Shown: positions 9,513 to 19,288, counted from the first letter of the stretch. The stretch is 64,000 nt of DNA from Comamonadaceae bacterium (GCA_947453965.1 CANGIQ010000006.1:1-64000), one strand, 5' to 3'. Made by a program: numbers and translations. Notes: generated by a model not told the origin, from the sequence alone.

Positions 9513-11488
9513 GCGGCCTCCTTTGCTGTTTGAAAGTATCCAGATGAGATGCTAGAGGATTGTTCCTCCTCGTCGTACTGGATCAGATACTGATGAGACA
9601 AGTGTTTCTTGAGTGATTGATGGTAAGTCCCAACAATTTCTTCATCAGTGGACAGAAGAATGACCTGTTCACCTGCGTTAGGGAAGTAGTTTTGGACAAA
9701 TGACTTCCGGTGACTGCTATCGAGACGTCCAAGGGGCGTGTCGATAACGGTTGGTAGTTTCCTACCAGAGGCCTGGGCCAGTGCCCACAATACCGCTACT
9801 GCGAGAAGTTGACGTTCTCCAGCAGAAAGCTTTGACGCAGGAACAAATCCCTCTCCAACTATATTGATGGTGAGTGAAAAAGTATCGGGGCAGATCGAAA
9901 TCGAGTTGATGAATGAACGTTTACGCAACAATGCCTCGAAGCCTTCTTTGATGAGTTTTTCAAGTGTGCTGATGTGCTTGCTTCGGATTTTTTCCTCGAA
10001 AAGGTTTAAAACCTCGCGACCTGAATTGAGGCGAAGCTTCATCTTTGCAAGCTGAATCTCGTTTGCTTCATGCTTTTTGAGCTCTTCGGCTGCGTTGTTA
10101 AATTGCTTCTGAGATGCATCTAGCTCACGTTGAACACGCTGAATTTGATCATCAAGCGATTTCTGTGAGGACTCAATTGCTCGGGACTCGTCTTCGGTCG
10201 ATTTAATCTCAAGGAATAGTGGTTCAAGTTTTTCTGCATCTGGTACTGCTAACAAATTTTTCTCGACCTGATCAAGCTCGTTCTGAAATTTACCGAGCTC
10301 TAAGATCATCTTTAGACCGTTTGCTTTCTGAATCGAGCAGTCAGTACGATTTCTAAAAATGGCTTCTCGCGACAAATTAATCTCAGGCAGGTTGTCCACA
10401 TCCGAATTGATGACCATCAGCGCAGAATGGACGGATTGAATCAGCTCAAGTTGATCTGACTTTAGTGTCTTTCTCTTTGAGAGTTCGTTGAGCACATTGG
10501 TGCTGAAAGACTCCAAGGCATCTCTTACGACTTCCTTTTGTGATGCTGTTAGGCCACTCATAGAAAGCGTTTCAGCTTCTTTCAAAAGACTTTCAAGTAG
10601 CGCAAGGGGTAGAACAGACGAAGACAGTTCAATCATTTCCGAGCGCTTGGTGTCGATCGAGCTCAGCAATTCATTCTGACGCTGTACCAAAATATCCCGC
10701 TGGGTGTAAAGATCTCCACCCTGCTGTTTGAGTTGATTCCTGAGTGACTCGAGGTGGGTCTTTAGTTGAGCGTCTTTTTCGAAGACTTCCTGCAGTTCGG
10801 TTTGCAGAGAAGTTCTTTGCTCGGTCAATGTGGCAATCTTCGTCTCGAGTCGGGTTAACTTTTCTCGATCAGCTTCGCTAACTCCATCAACTTTCAGTCG
10901 TCGTTCGAGCGTGACAAGCGTTTTGCTCAGATCAGTGACTAGATCGAGTCCTAGCAACGAGTTCAGTCCAGTGCGGATGAGTTCGCTGCACCTGGCAGGT
11001 TGTGCCAATGATTCAATTCTCTCGCCGTCAAAGAAGAAAAGGTCAGACAGTTGACTCGGGAAGAATGTCTCTGACATTTCAATCCAGCGTTCAGATAGAT
11101 CTATGTCCAACTCGCCATTGCGAAAGACTTGCACGCTGTCAGTTGGTGTTCCGTTGCTCTTTAGAGACCAGGTACGTACGACTTCATATTTGTGCTTCTT
11201 TCCTCGACGCTTGGCGGCAAACTCTACGCTGACGGAAGCTGAGTTCTGGAGATTTCTTCTATTAATCGAGTTGGTCAAGAATTCAACATAGGCAGACTTG
11301 TTCTTGCCAAGAAACTTCGCAAATTTCCCGAATAGGGCGAACTGAATTCCCTCGAGCAACGTAGTCTTTCCGGAGCCATTTAATGCGCCGAAAAGAATGA
11401 TGGGCTTGCCCTCTTTGGGTTCAAGATCGATTTCATGGCGACCGGCGTAGATACCGAAATTATGTAGCGTGAGTTTAGTTAGAAGCAT
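9509..11488 (-). CDS. dndD: DNA sulfur modification protein DndD, SMC-like ATPase
   Basis: A 659-residue ATPase with Walker A GALNGSGKTT near residue 34, long coiled coils, signature KLSAGERQLL near 545 and Walker B TVIDTPLGRLD. DndD is the ATPase subunit of the phosphorothioation complex and is thought to nick or open DNA for sulfur insertion. Unlike the SMC-like protein of the divergent operon, no CxxC hook is visible in its centre. Its start lies 14 bp inside dndC and its end overlaps dndE by 4 bp. Length and motif order fit the family. Confidence 0.92.
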   Translation of the reverse strand: MLLTKLTLHNFGIYAGRHEIDLEPKEGKPIILFGALNGSGKTTLLEGIQFALFGKFAKFLGKNKSAYVEFLTNSINRRNLQNSASVSVEFAAKRRGKKHKYEVVRTWSLKSNGTPTDSVQVFRNGELDIDLSERWIEMSETFFPSQLSDLFFFDGERIESLAQPARCSELIRTGLNSLLGLDLVTDLSKTLVTLERRLKVDGVSEADREKLTRLETKIATLTEQRTSLQTELQEVFEKDAQLKTHLESLRNQLKQQGGDLYTQRDILVQRQNELLSSIDTKRSEMIELSSSVLPLALLESLLKEAETLSMSGLTASQKEVVRDALESFSTNVLNELSKRKTLKSDQLELIQSVHSALMVINSDVDNLPEINLSREAIFRNRTDCSIQKANGLKMILELGKFQNELDQVEKNLLAVPDAEKLEPLFLEIKSTEDESRAIESSQKSLDDQIQRVQRELDASQKQFNNAAEELKKHEANEIQLAKMKLRLNSGREVLNLFEEKIRSKHISTLEKLIKEGFEALLRKRSFINSISICPDTFSLTINIVGEGFVPASKLSAGERQLLAVAVLWALAQASGRKLPTVIDTPLGRLDSSHRKSFVQNYFPNAGEQVILLSTDEEIVGTYHQSLKKHLSHQYLIQYDEEEQSSSISSGYFQTAKEAA

Positions 11489-13007
11489 TTTGGTTCTCAG
11501 TTTCTACATCTTCGTTTAGTTCAAACATCACACTTTCATCCTGCGTGCTACCGTCACCGGATGGTTCTACCTCTTCGACTATGTCGTTTTGCATCAACTT
11601 GAATTCAAGGGCCTCTTCCTTGTTCAGGAAGGCATGTTGTTTTAGGGTCTTCTCAAGAGTTTCAAAGATACCGTGTCGTCGATATGCTCCACGATAGTTT
11701 TGCTCGACATGTAGCATCTCTCTGAGCATCTGATAGAGGATTCCATCATCGTCTTTGTCAGTGGCCGCTATTGATTTCAGGATGTCCAGATCCTCTTTAG
11801 AGAAGAGCTGACGGTCGTCTGAATCAAGGGCAGGGTACTTCTTCCCTGTGGCCTGCTTGTAGATCTTTGGAAGACTATCTTCGATCTCGTGCTTTTCTTC
11901 GACCCATATCCTGCGGATCTCCTCAAGTTCTTCCAGTGAAATAAGCTCAAAATCTTCCATGCCATCAACTGCTTCTTTGCGTATGGTTGTCTGAGCTTTG
12001 AGGAGCTCAAGAAGAAGCTCTTCTCGATAGTGCTGTTTGTACGGACCGTGAATCAACGCGTAACCTTCCTTGGTCTTGTACATGTTGATGTTCTTGTCAA
12101 GGCGGCGGAAATCACGGTGTTTGAAGTCGTCCGTATTGAGTTTTTCCTCTCTGAAGATTGAAAGAGGAATCATCCACTTCTTGTCCTCATCGTTTTGGAT
12201 CATTGCCAACATGGACTTGTCTTTCTCGACCATGGTGCAAACAAAACATCCAAATCGACTGTCACCGCAACTCGGGGTACTGCTATCAACTACCAGGGGG
12301 CACTCTGCATCGGGAGTAGCGCCTTTGTAGAGGTGAAACAGTTCAATGTTGCTGTGTCCCCAAGGGTTTTCATTCTCAATCAGGTATTCCCAAACTTCGT
12401 CACTGCTCCAGTCACCGATTGGTGGGAAAATCCAAACTCTATCCAATCGTGGGTCTGAGTTGCGGCTCAATAGCTCACGAGTGCTGCCAGAATGTTTGGC
12501 CATAACTTTGGCGCGGGCTTGGCTCTCACCTGAACGAGTACCAAGGAAAAGAATCGCTTCCCCACGCTCTGTCGCCACATTCCGAACGAAGTCTGTGGAT
12601 GCGCTGATCTTTAGGCGGCTTGTGCACCAACGAAATTTAGGACGAGGAGCTGGGTAGCCTTTGCCTATCAGATTGACCCAAAAACGGTCTTCAATCTTTG
12701 GCGTCAGGCGGTGTGCTTCAATGCCCATATGACTTGAAATTGACGCTAAATTGATCTTTGCGAGAGATAACTCAACCCATTTAGCAACCACAGGGTTTTC
12801 AACCAGGGTATCAGTTGAAATTACATGAATTTTCTTCGTGCGCTTTTCATTTGGAATGGATGCAACGGCAAGCCAAACCAGTTGAAGCACTGTTGTTGAG
12901 TCTTTTCCACCGCTGTATCCAATGATCCAAGGTAGGTCGTCTGCCGTATAGAGATTTGTTATGTTAGAAATCGCAGTTTCAATTTTTTCAGAGATGTCTG
13001 AGGCCAT
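11475..13007 (-). CDS. dndC: DNA sulfur modification protein DndC, PAPS-reductase-like
   Basis: The 510-residue protein has the PP-loop GYSGGKDSTT near residue 30 and the cysteines expected of DndC: WCTSR, then CPLVV, and PSCGDSRFGCFVC, which would hold a 4Fe-4S cluster. DndC resembles PAPS reductase, hydrolyses ATP and delivers sulfur to DNA within DndCDE. The sulfur normally comes from the cysteine desulfurase DndA; none is encoded in this window, so a chromosomal IscS probably serves. The start codon shares one base with the dndB stop (TAATG). Confidence 0.93.
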   Translation of the reverse strand: MASDISEKIETAISNITNLYTADDLPWIIGYSGGKDSTTVLQLVWLAVASIPNEKRTKKIHVISTDTLVENPVVAKWVELSLAKINLASISSHMGIEAHRLTPKIEDRFWVNLIGKGYPAPRPKFRWCTSRLKISASTDFVRNVATERGEAILFLGTRSGESQARAKVMAKHSGSTRELLSRNSDPRLDRVWIFPPIGDWSSDEVWEYLIENENPWGHSNIELFHLYKGATPDAECPLVVDSSTPSCGDSRFGCFVCTMVEKDKSMLAMIQNDEDKKWMIPLSIFREEKLNTDDFKHRDFRRLDKNINMYKTKEGYALIHGPYKQHYREELLLELLKAQTTIRKEAVDGMEDFELISLEELEEIRRIWVEEKHEIEDSLPKIYKQATGKKYPALDSDDRQLFSKEDLDILKSIAATDKDDDGILYQMLREMLHVEQNYRGAYRRHGIFETLEKTLKQHAFLNKEEALEFKLMQNDIVEEVEPSGDGSTQDESVMFELNEDVETENQNASN

Positions 13008-14098
13008 TACTTTCTTGTCCTTGATTTGTTGATTGCTGCTTCTGCCTTTATTTCTTCAGGGCTAAGCTCAATTCCAATTACTTTCTTGATGAATGCAGTT
13101 GCCAGAACAACACTATTAGATGCTTTTGTTAGTCGACCACCCATCATGACTCGACCCTCCCAGTCACGCGCGTTCGATCGAGCCCAGTTGATCTTCTTTA
13201 GATTAGTTAGGGGGGCGTAATTCGGTTTCTTACCTGCGTTCAAACTGGCGCCAACGCGCCCAAATGCTTGTAACAGAACGCCATGCGAGTGCACGAAATC
13301 TCTGCGGATCTCGCCTGCCGTCATTTTCGATTTGCGAACTAGTTGCCATTCAGGGATGTGTTTGGCTAACTCATCCCAGTAAGCGATTGCATCGTCAGCC
13401 GCTTCATCCGGACTAGAAAACTCTCGCATTCCCAAGAAATCAGAGGTAGCTGAACACAGCGCACTCAAGGTAAATAATTTTCTTGAGCGCTCGGAAAGAG
13501 TGTTTCGCTCTAGTTCGACCATCCCCTTGAAGGCTTCCGACTTGAGTGCAACCAACTTGCCGACCTTGGCTGCATCATTACGCTGATCGTAGAGAAGTCC
13601 AAGTGACTTTGATGGTCGAATGGCATGGCGGTTCAAGTCTGCAAACATCTGCTGGCTGCGGTAAAGGCCTTGATCAACGAAGAAAACGACAGCAATCGTT
13701 TCATCTCCCAACGTAGGATCTTCTTTGATCGCCTGTTCGATGGCCGCTCGACGATGTTGTCCATCATTGATGATGAACTGATTTTTCATGTCTACATTGA
13801 GAATGCCAAGGCGCTCATCGGCTTTTTTGTCATCTACGGGGGTGAATCGAACCGCGCCATTTATTGATGCTGTAATGGCCGAAAAGACGTAGTCATTCTT
13901 GTTGCCCAGGATGTACCTGGCCATCTCTGGGATACGGCTGCGATTGAGCGTACGTTGAGCCCGAAGTTCCGGCGAAAGCTCATCATCATCAAAGAGAAAA
14001 ATCCGAGGAATAAGCCGCAGCGGACACATCGAAACGTAATATTCCTTGCCAGCTTGCATGCCTCTTATTGACGGAAATGCATACTCAAAATTTGACAT
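13007..14098 (-). CDS. dndB: DndB, DGQHR-domain protein
   Basis: A 363-residue DGQHR-type protein; the motif NDGQHRRAAI sits near residue 112, followed by a long helical C-terminal part. DndB is known as a regulator that lowers and patterns phosphorothioation and, in studied systems, represses the dnd promoter. It is the first of the four tightly overlapping dnd genes. An 85-bp gap to the upstream methyltransferase gene contains an inverted repeat that could be its own operator (see 14121-14144). Confidence 0.9.
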   Translation of the reverse strand: MSNFEYAFPSIRGMQAGKEYYVSMCPLRLIPRIFLFDDDELSPELRAQRTLNRSRIPEMARYILGNKNDYVFSAITASINGAVRFTPVDDKKADERLGILNVDMKNQFIINDGQHRRAAIEQAIKEDPTLGDETIAVVFFVDQGLYRSQQMFADLNRHAIRPSKSLGLLYDQRNDAAKVGKLVALKSEAFKGMVELERNTLSERSRKLFTLSALCSATSDFLGMREFSSPDEAADDAIAYWDELAKHIPEWQLVRKSKMTAGEIRRDFVHSHGVLLQAFGRVGASLNAGKKPNYAPLTNLKKINWARSNARDWEGRVMMGGRLTKASNSVVLATAFIKKVIGIELSPEEIKAEAAINKSRTRK

Positions 14099-14120
14099 AC
14101 GTTTGCAATTCTGTGTGTGA

Positions 14121-14144
14121 TGTTTGTGATTTTACACACAAACA
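14121..14144. promoter_or_regulatory. Inverted repeat upstream of dndB, candidate operator
   Basis: TGTTTGTG and CACAAACA form a perfect 8-bp inverted repeat separated by 8 bases. It lies 23 bp before the dndB start on the minus strand, inside a T/G-rich patch with overlapping TGTGTGT/ACACACA arms. Its position would suit repression of a dndBCDE promoter by DndB or another regulator. It would also allow dndBCDE to be transcribed separately from the upstream genes. Confidence 0.5.
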
Positions 14145-14183
14145 AACACGTCTTGCCAGAATTTTTTTTGTAGGCTCAACAGC

Positions 14184-16817
14184 CTAAAAGTTGCTTAGTC
14201 GTTGTGCGAATGCTGGTATCTCTTCAGGCGCGCAAGCCCGTGGCATGAGCCTGCCCGTGGCAGCGGGAACCATGAAGGTGACGAGCTTTGCGGGGGTATT
14301 GCTAAGGCTAATGTGTATCGGCTTGGTTCGCCCGTACAGGTACATCCGATCGAAAGTCAGGTTCTCTGTGATCCACAGTGCCACTTCGATCATGTCTTCA
14401 TCTTCAATGATGAAGTCAACTGCTGCGCCCAATCGATCACAAATGGCCTTGCCTTGCTTATTGCACTCGTGGCTGGCGTGCTGATCAAGCTTTGGTGCAA
14501 CTCTGGAACTGATCTTGGCCCCTAGGGCAGGAGAGCAAAATCCGTATGTGAGCCTGATCGCACCGAAATAGTCTATTACTGGATCAAGCACCTGAGTGCT
14601 CAAAGAATACAGCGCGTTGTAGGTTTCAGGATTAAGGGGGAGGTTGGGAATTCCCAACCGTGATTGGGTTTCACCGCATTGAATCAAATCTCGAAATTTA
14701 AGGTATTGACCGCAATTCTGATCTAAAGACGGAATAGACGTACTTTTGCACAAATTCAGTCCATTTATTTCAATCCTGCGAGCATTCAACTTTTCTTCGA
14801 TCTGAGCAAGAGTGGGTGACTGAGCGAATTCATCTAGCACTCCTGTCGCATCCAAAGCTTCATCAAATTCGACTTGTTCAGCGAATCCACTCATGTCTTC
14901 ATGCATGTATCGGCTTTTGTAGAGCAGTGGAGGAGGAGGGTACGTGCTTTCTTCGTATTCGAAAACGTCGTAATCGAGCTTTGGAATATTGATCTTGATT
15001 CGTTTAATGAGAAGAGGGATAGCTGATGTGTCAAAGTCGTAGTACTGCAACAAGGATAGTTTCCCTGATTGCACATGGATCTTGATGAGTTGGAATTCAC
15101 TGACGTTATCCCAAAGGATAAGTCCGCAGGTGACATAAGCTCTGAGTACACTTGGTAGTCGTTCAACCAGTGATATGTGGAGTTGAAGCGAATGGCTGTT
15201 TTCCTCTAGCCAGCCAATTCCATTAGAAGCGGCTGTTTCACAGGCATTTCTGATTGCGTCGGGATTAGCAGATTCAAGCAACAGCTTCAATGCTTCTTGA
15301 TTCGCAGCTTTGTAGTCACCGAAGAAGTGCTTGATGTCAGTTTTGAGACGTAGATCAAGTTCTTTGTAAGGCGCTTTCTTCAAGAATTGCCTTGCTACAA
15401 AGAACAATTTAATGTCATCTGCTCGTGTCTGAGCAGCTGCCTCTAGTAGTCTGAGATCGAAGTGAGTTCTCACCAGTCTCCTTGCCCGATTGAAAGTAAT
15501 CTTTTCCTGAATTTCTCTTATGTTTGAGACTTCAAACGATTCAGGAAATCTTCCAAGGTCAAGCGATTGGTTCCACAGCAACTCAAGTGTGGGACGGAGT
15601 TCTTCAAATTCACGCTCGGCTTTCGATACTCTAGGAGTTCGCACCCTACGTTCACGTGGCACACGAGGCGATCTCGGACTCAGTCTGGCGCTCAATAATC
15701 GCCGGGCAACGTTCGAGCTTCTGTGCCTACCAATTAAGAAACGTTGCTCTGCTACCTTATCTACGAAGATTAGAGCTATGCCAGGTCCAAGCATGATCGC
15801 ATCATGACCAAGAACACCTTCAAGATAGTCTTTAAACTCTTCTTGAGAAAAATATTTCTGAAACGTGTTTCTGGAGGTCAAGAACCCATCGAGATAGGGC
15901 TTTCCTGGTCGATCTTTGCTGTGTAGCATGACTGAAGCAACCAAGGCGACTTTGGCAAGTCCAAATGCTCGTTGTATTGCTTCTACACGTTCAGCAGGGT
16001 CTTCTATTACATTTACAACAAATCCAAGATTTACGATTTCAGCGGGGACAATCGGATTTTCATTGGCAAAGTGCGGGTCCCATCCTCGGCATCTCAGTCC
16101 AATCTCAGTGAGTCCCCGGATATCATCACCTCTTCCACAACCATAGTCGAAAACGTCAATCGACTGCGTAATCAGGCCGTTGCTGATCATTAGCTGCATT
16201 GGTGCAGACAGGGATGACCTACTCAATGCAGTCAGGTGTCTATGGATGCCTGAACCTGCCTCCAACTCATCTATGTCTGAGAGTGCGTCTTCATTTCCTA
16301 AAGGAAGAAGCTGATCTTCGACTATGTGAAAGCCTTTTTCCGCGATCAGTCTTAGCCAATTAAGCCTGAATCCAATGGGTCTTCCGCTCGAAAACAGGCC
16401 TAGTGCTTCCGCTGAATTTGTGATCCTCTGCCATTGTTCACGTAGTGGGTGATCGTGTCCCACTAGAAGTTCTTTTCTGTGAAGAATTGGTGGATTGAGA
16501 GACGTTGAGTAAGAGCGAATTGAAAATTCTTGCTTTGATGGGTCAAATATCCACGACCCATTTAGGGTCGGAAAAGGATCTTGATCAAAATTCAGGTATT
16601 GCAGAAACGATAAGCGATTCCGATGCAAATTGATCTTTGCTACGTTACAAAGCTTCAGATCTTCATTTGTCATAGCCGCCAGCGCAGCTTGAACTAATGG
16701 CTGGTACGACGGATCTTCTAAAAATCTGTAGAGATAATCAGTGTGGATGTACAAGTCGTCGATTACCCGTTTGCCTAAATGGGCATTGGTTCGACCATCC
16801 AATGTATTTGAGCTCAT
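14184..16817 (-). CDS. DNA phosphorothioation-associated putative methyltransferase
   Basis: A long, 877-residue protein with a SAM-binding motif, FDYGCGRGDD near residue 222, followed by CRGWDPHF and a VNLGFVVNVIED segment, all as expected of a class I methyltransferase. Size and motif match the family annotated as DNA phosphorothioation-associated putative methyltransferase, which occurs beside dndBCDE. The substrate is unknown. The C-terminal ~600 residues show no domain I recognise. It lies 85 bp upstream of dndB in the same orientation and 83 bp downstream of the macro-domain gene. It may modify DNA, a tRNA or a Dnd protein; no target-recognition domain is visible. Confidence 0.82.
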   Translation of the reverse strand: MSSNTLDGRTNAHLGKRVIDDLYIHTDYLYRFLEDPSYQPLVQAALAAMTNEDLKLCNVAKINLHRNRLSFLQYLNFDQDPFPTLNGSWIFDPSKQEFSIRSYSTSLNPPILHRKELLVGHDHPLREQWQRITNSAEALGLFSSGRPIGFRLNWLRLIAEKGFHIVEDQLLPLGNEDALSDIDELEAGSGIHRHLTALSRSSLSAPMQLMISNGLITQSIDVFDYGCGRGDDIRGLTEIGLRCRGWDPHFANENPIVPAEIVNLGFVVNVIEDPAERVEAIQRAFGLAKVALVASVMLHSKDRPGKPYLDGFLTSRNTFQKYFSQEEFKDYLEGVLGHDAIMLGPGIALIFVDKVAEQRFLIGRHRSSNVARRLLSARLSPRSPRVPRERRVRTPRVSKAEREFEELRPTLELLWNQSLDLGRFPESFEVSNIREIQEKITFNRARRLVRTHFDLRLLEAAAQTRADDIKLFFVARQFLKKAPYKELDLRLKTDIKHFFGDYKAANQEALKLLLESANPDAIRNACETAASNGIGWLEENSHSLQLHISLVERLPSVLRAYVTCGLILWDNVSEFQLIKIHVQSGKLSLLQYYDFDTSAIPLLIKRIKINIPKLDYDVFEYEESTYPPPPLLYKSRYMHEDMSGFAEQVEFDEALDATGVLDEFAQSPTLAQIEEKLNARRIEINGLNLCKSTSIPSLDQNCGQYLKFRDLIQCGETQSRLGIPNLPLNPETYNALYSLSTQVLDPVIDYFGAIRLTYGFCSPALGAKISSRVAPKLDQHASHECNKQGKAICDRLGAAVDFIIEDEDMIEVALWITENLTFDRMYLYGRTKPIHISLSNTPAKLVTFMVPAATGRLMPRACAPEEIPAFAQRLSNF

Positions 16818-16900
16818 GAAGCATTGGGTTTCATTTCGACAGTGAACTTGAGATGCGATCTCAACTACTGGCTAGTCTACAGCTACACCATACCCCGCCA

Positions 16901-17431
16901 TCATTCAAACTTCACTGCGCTTTCCCTTTCATGATCGACGGCAGACTGGTATGTCTCCCTCAGCTCTTCGCTGGTTACGCAGATCCTGGCGACTTTGATG
17001 TCTGGTGTCAGCTTTTCATATTGGACAAGTGTTTTGGCTGTAATCCTTGCCGCAAGGATTGGGGGAAATTTAAAAACGCCAGTTCCTATTGCTGGCAGGG
17101 CAATACTCTTAATTCCATTGTCCCGGGCAGTGTTGAGCAACGAAGCAATTGCAAATGCTAAGTATCTATCTGGTTCTGTGTTGTTGATGTAGTGTGCGGC
17201 TCGGACGTGAATGATCCACCGATTGGGAAGCTGAAATCCTGGCGTAATAAGAGCTGCACCAAGCTCTAATGGGGCAAATGGGCGGCAGTATTCTTCAAGC
17301 TTGGGTCCTGCTGCAGTATGAATTGCTCCAGCCACTCCAGAGCCCATACGCAAATTTGCATTGGCCGAATTAACGATGGCTTCGATGTCCGGCTGCTTGA
17401 CTATGTTGCTGATGACGACTTCGATTTTCAT
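16901..17431 (-). CDS. Macro-domain protein, ADP-ribose binding
   Basis: The 176-residue protein is almost wholly a macro domain: AIVNSANANLRMGSGVAGAI near residue 20 and ALPAIGTGVFKFP near 117 are the ADP-ribose-binding loops. Such proteins bind ADP-ribose or remove it from proteins or nucleic acids. I chose the ATG at 17431, which has GGAG eight bases upstream; a GTG at 17440 in frame is the alternative. It follows the transglutaminase-like gene directly and precedes the PT methyltransferase. No ADP-ribosyltransferase partner such as DarT is seen nearby; an ADP-ribosylglycohydrolase lies 9 kb away. Confidence 0.87.
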   Translation of the reverse strand: MKIEVVISNIVKQPDIEAIVNSANANLRMGSGVAGAIHTAAGPKLEEYCRPFAPLELGAALITPGFQLPNRWIIHVRAAHYINNTEPDRYLAFAIASLLNTARDNGIKSIALPAIGTGVFKFPPILAARITAKTLVQYEKLTPDIKVARICVTSEELRETYQSAVDHERESAVKFE

Positions 17432-17436
17432 CGGAA

Positions 17437-19287
17437 TCACTCCAGAAAAAATTGTTGACGTAGGTCTCTATTGAGAACCTTGGTGAATTGACCCCACTCC
17501 AGGTCATCATCTGTACCGCAAACTGACTTCCCTCGGTTGGCAACCAGTCTTCGCATCAGACTGATCGAAGTTCCATCGATTTTGTAGCTTGACTCGTAGC
17601 TGAGTGTGGCAGTCTTGTGCTTGATTCCAGTAGGCATCCTTGTTACTCGAGTTGAATCTGGAAGAGTCAATTCAATGACTTCTTCGTGCTTGGATGAGCC
17701 ACAAATGTGTGGATAGCGACTCTTTTCGTTGGCCTTAATGCCTGCAAGAGTCTGAAATCTTCCTTGAGCCAGTCCGACTGGAACAACTAGCGCAGCCATA
17801 CCAGGAAGGTTGACAACTGGCTCAAGAGTGAACTCTGCCTCTACATCCCATTGAGCGTCGAGGTCCAGTGGGTTTGGATGCTTGATTGCTCCTGTACCCG
17901 ACTCGTTAAATCTAGACAGCATGCCATCTACGACCTCTTCTTCGGTTTTTCTCTGGTTGCTGTAGACCTTTGATCGGGACATCAGCTCGAAATATCCACG
18001 TTGCTCGACTTTGGTCGAGCCGGTGATGCTCCCATCGGAGTTGAGCGTTAACTTGGTCCTCGTGTTCGTTTTGTCCTTTTCAACATCGTCCAGCGGGGTA
18101 ATGATGACCTGTCCGGTTGCAGCTATCAAAGCAGGTTTTCCAACCACGCCTGAAGGAAGTAATCCGATTGGTGTCATTCGTGACGTTGAGTCCAGAAACA
18201 GGTTTAGAGACGGAACATAGGTGATTACATGGTCAAAGACTGCGAAGCTGGGTACTTTGGGAAGCTCATATGCGTTATCTGAATTGATCAGTGCTGAGGA
18301 GCTTTCAATTCCAATAGATCTGAGTAGTGCTTCGAGGAGAGTTGCGTGATCCTTGCAGTCTCCATACTTCGCTTTTAGGATGCTTGAGGCAGAGTGTGGG
18401 ACGTATCCACCTGAACCCGCATAGATACCCAGGTAGCGAATGTTCCTGGCAACCCATGAGTAGAGCCTTTTAACTTTTTCGTTGTTGCTTTCGGCGTTTC
18501 CTATGATTTTTGTCGCAAGTTCACTGATCTCTGGGGTCACTTCTGCTTTAGGGGCTGCACGATCCTGATACGCATTGGCTACTTCCGCATAGCTTGGGAA
18601 GCTGCTGGCTGAAAATTGGGGGGCAAAGTCTGCATAGCTCACCATCCCTGATTCGACAGGGTGGGCCTGGTCTTGCGCATATCGGTAGGAGTAGTGAACT
18701 GCATCTGATTTTTCTTTGTTGGCCGCGTAAATTCGCCCACCAGTCATGCCTTTCCCTTCGACATGAATCTTCAGGGCAGAGTCATGAGAGAACCTCACTT
18801 CAGCATGGCGATATTTTTTGTGGGGAGAGAAGTATTCTGTCCAAGTGAACTGCTTGGGAAAGTCGGGGGTGTGTATGAGTGACTCAACCAAGTAGTAGGT
18901 TTTGCTGTCCACTCGAACATTTGGGAAGATGATGACTTTGACCTTCGACTCACTGTAAATACCATTGCCAGCATCAGCTTGGTCATCTTGAGTCCGGATG
19001 CGATCCGGAGTCACCATATCCTTGGTGCCATCTGGTTGCAGTGTGTAGGCCTTAATTACACGAACCTTCTCGTGAGCACTGTTGTAGCTGATCTTTTGTT
19101 CCCCGAGGATGGAAATTCCTTGATCAGTTTCAACCCGTTTGGTCACTTCCATGCGTTGTATAACAGTCCAATCCTTGTTGACGTGAATATCGGTCAAAGA
19201 ACTTTGCGTGGAAATCGGTGCGACATATTCGGCATGCGCAATCAACGGTATGGTTAAAGCAAGGAGAAAGCGAACTGATCTGAACAT
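17437..19287 (-). CDS. Exported DUF3857/transglutaminase-like protein
   Basis: A 616-residue protein with a signal peptide (LLALTIPLIAHA, cleaved after about residue 19), an N-terminal DUF3857 domain and a transglutaminase-like core. The predicted triad is visible: Cys in YGDCKDH near residue 311, His in FDHVITY near 350 and Asp in FLDST near 364. Family members act in the periplasm or on the surface as peptidases or crosslinkers; substrates are unknown. It begins 1 bp after the stop of the upstream membrane-protein gene and ends next to the macro gene, so it belongs to the same leftward transcript as the Dnd genes. An exported enzyme is unexpected in such an operon. Confidence 0.82.
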   Translation of the reverse strand: MFRSVRFLLALTIPLIAHAEYVAPISTQSSLTDIHVNKDWTVIQRMEVTKRVETDQGISILGEQKISYNSAHEKVRVIKAYTLQPDGTKDMVTPDRIRTQDDQADAGNGIYSESKVKVIIFPNVRVDSKTYYLVESLIHTPDFPKQFTWTEYFSPHKKYRHAEVRFSHDSALKIHVEGKGMTGGRIYAANKEKSDAVHYSYRYAQDQAHPVESGMVSYADFAPQFSASSFPSYAEVANAYQDRAAPKAEVTPEISELATKIIGNAESNNEKVKRLYSWVARNIRYLGIYAGSGGYVPHSASSILKAKYGDCKDHATLLEALLRSIGIESSSALINSDNAYELPKVPSFAVFDHVITYVPSLNLFLDSTSRMTPIGLLPSGVVGKPALIAATGQVIITPLDDVEKDKTNTRTKLTLNSDGSITGSTKVEQRGYFELMSRSKVYSNQRKTEEEVVDGMLSRFNESGTGAIKHPNPLDLDAQWDVEAEFTLEPVVNLPGMAALVVPVGLAQGRFQTLAGIKANEKSRYPHICGSSKHEEVIELTLPDSTRVTRMPTGIKHKTATLSYESSYKIDGTSISLMRRLVANRGKSVCGTDDDLEWGQFTKVLNRDLRQQFFLE

Positions 19288-19288
19288 T

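Noticed and set aside
14171-14186. TAGGCT-CAAC-AGCCTA hairpin at the end of the PT methyltransferase gene as a terminator
   Set aside because: On the transcribed minus strand it is followed by an A-run, not a T-run, so it is not a normal intrinsic terminator.
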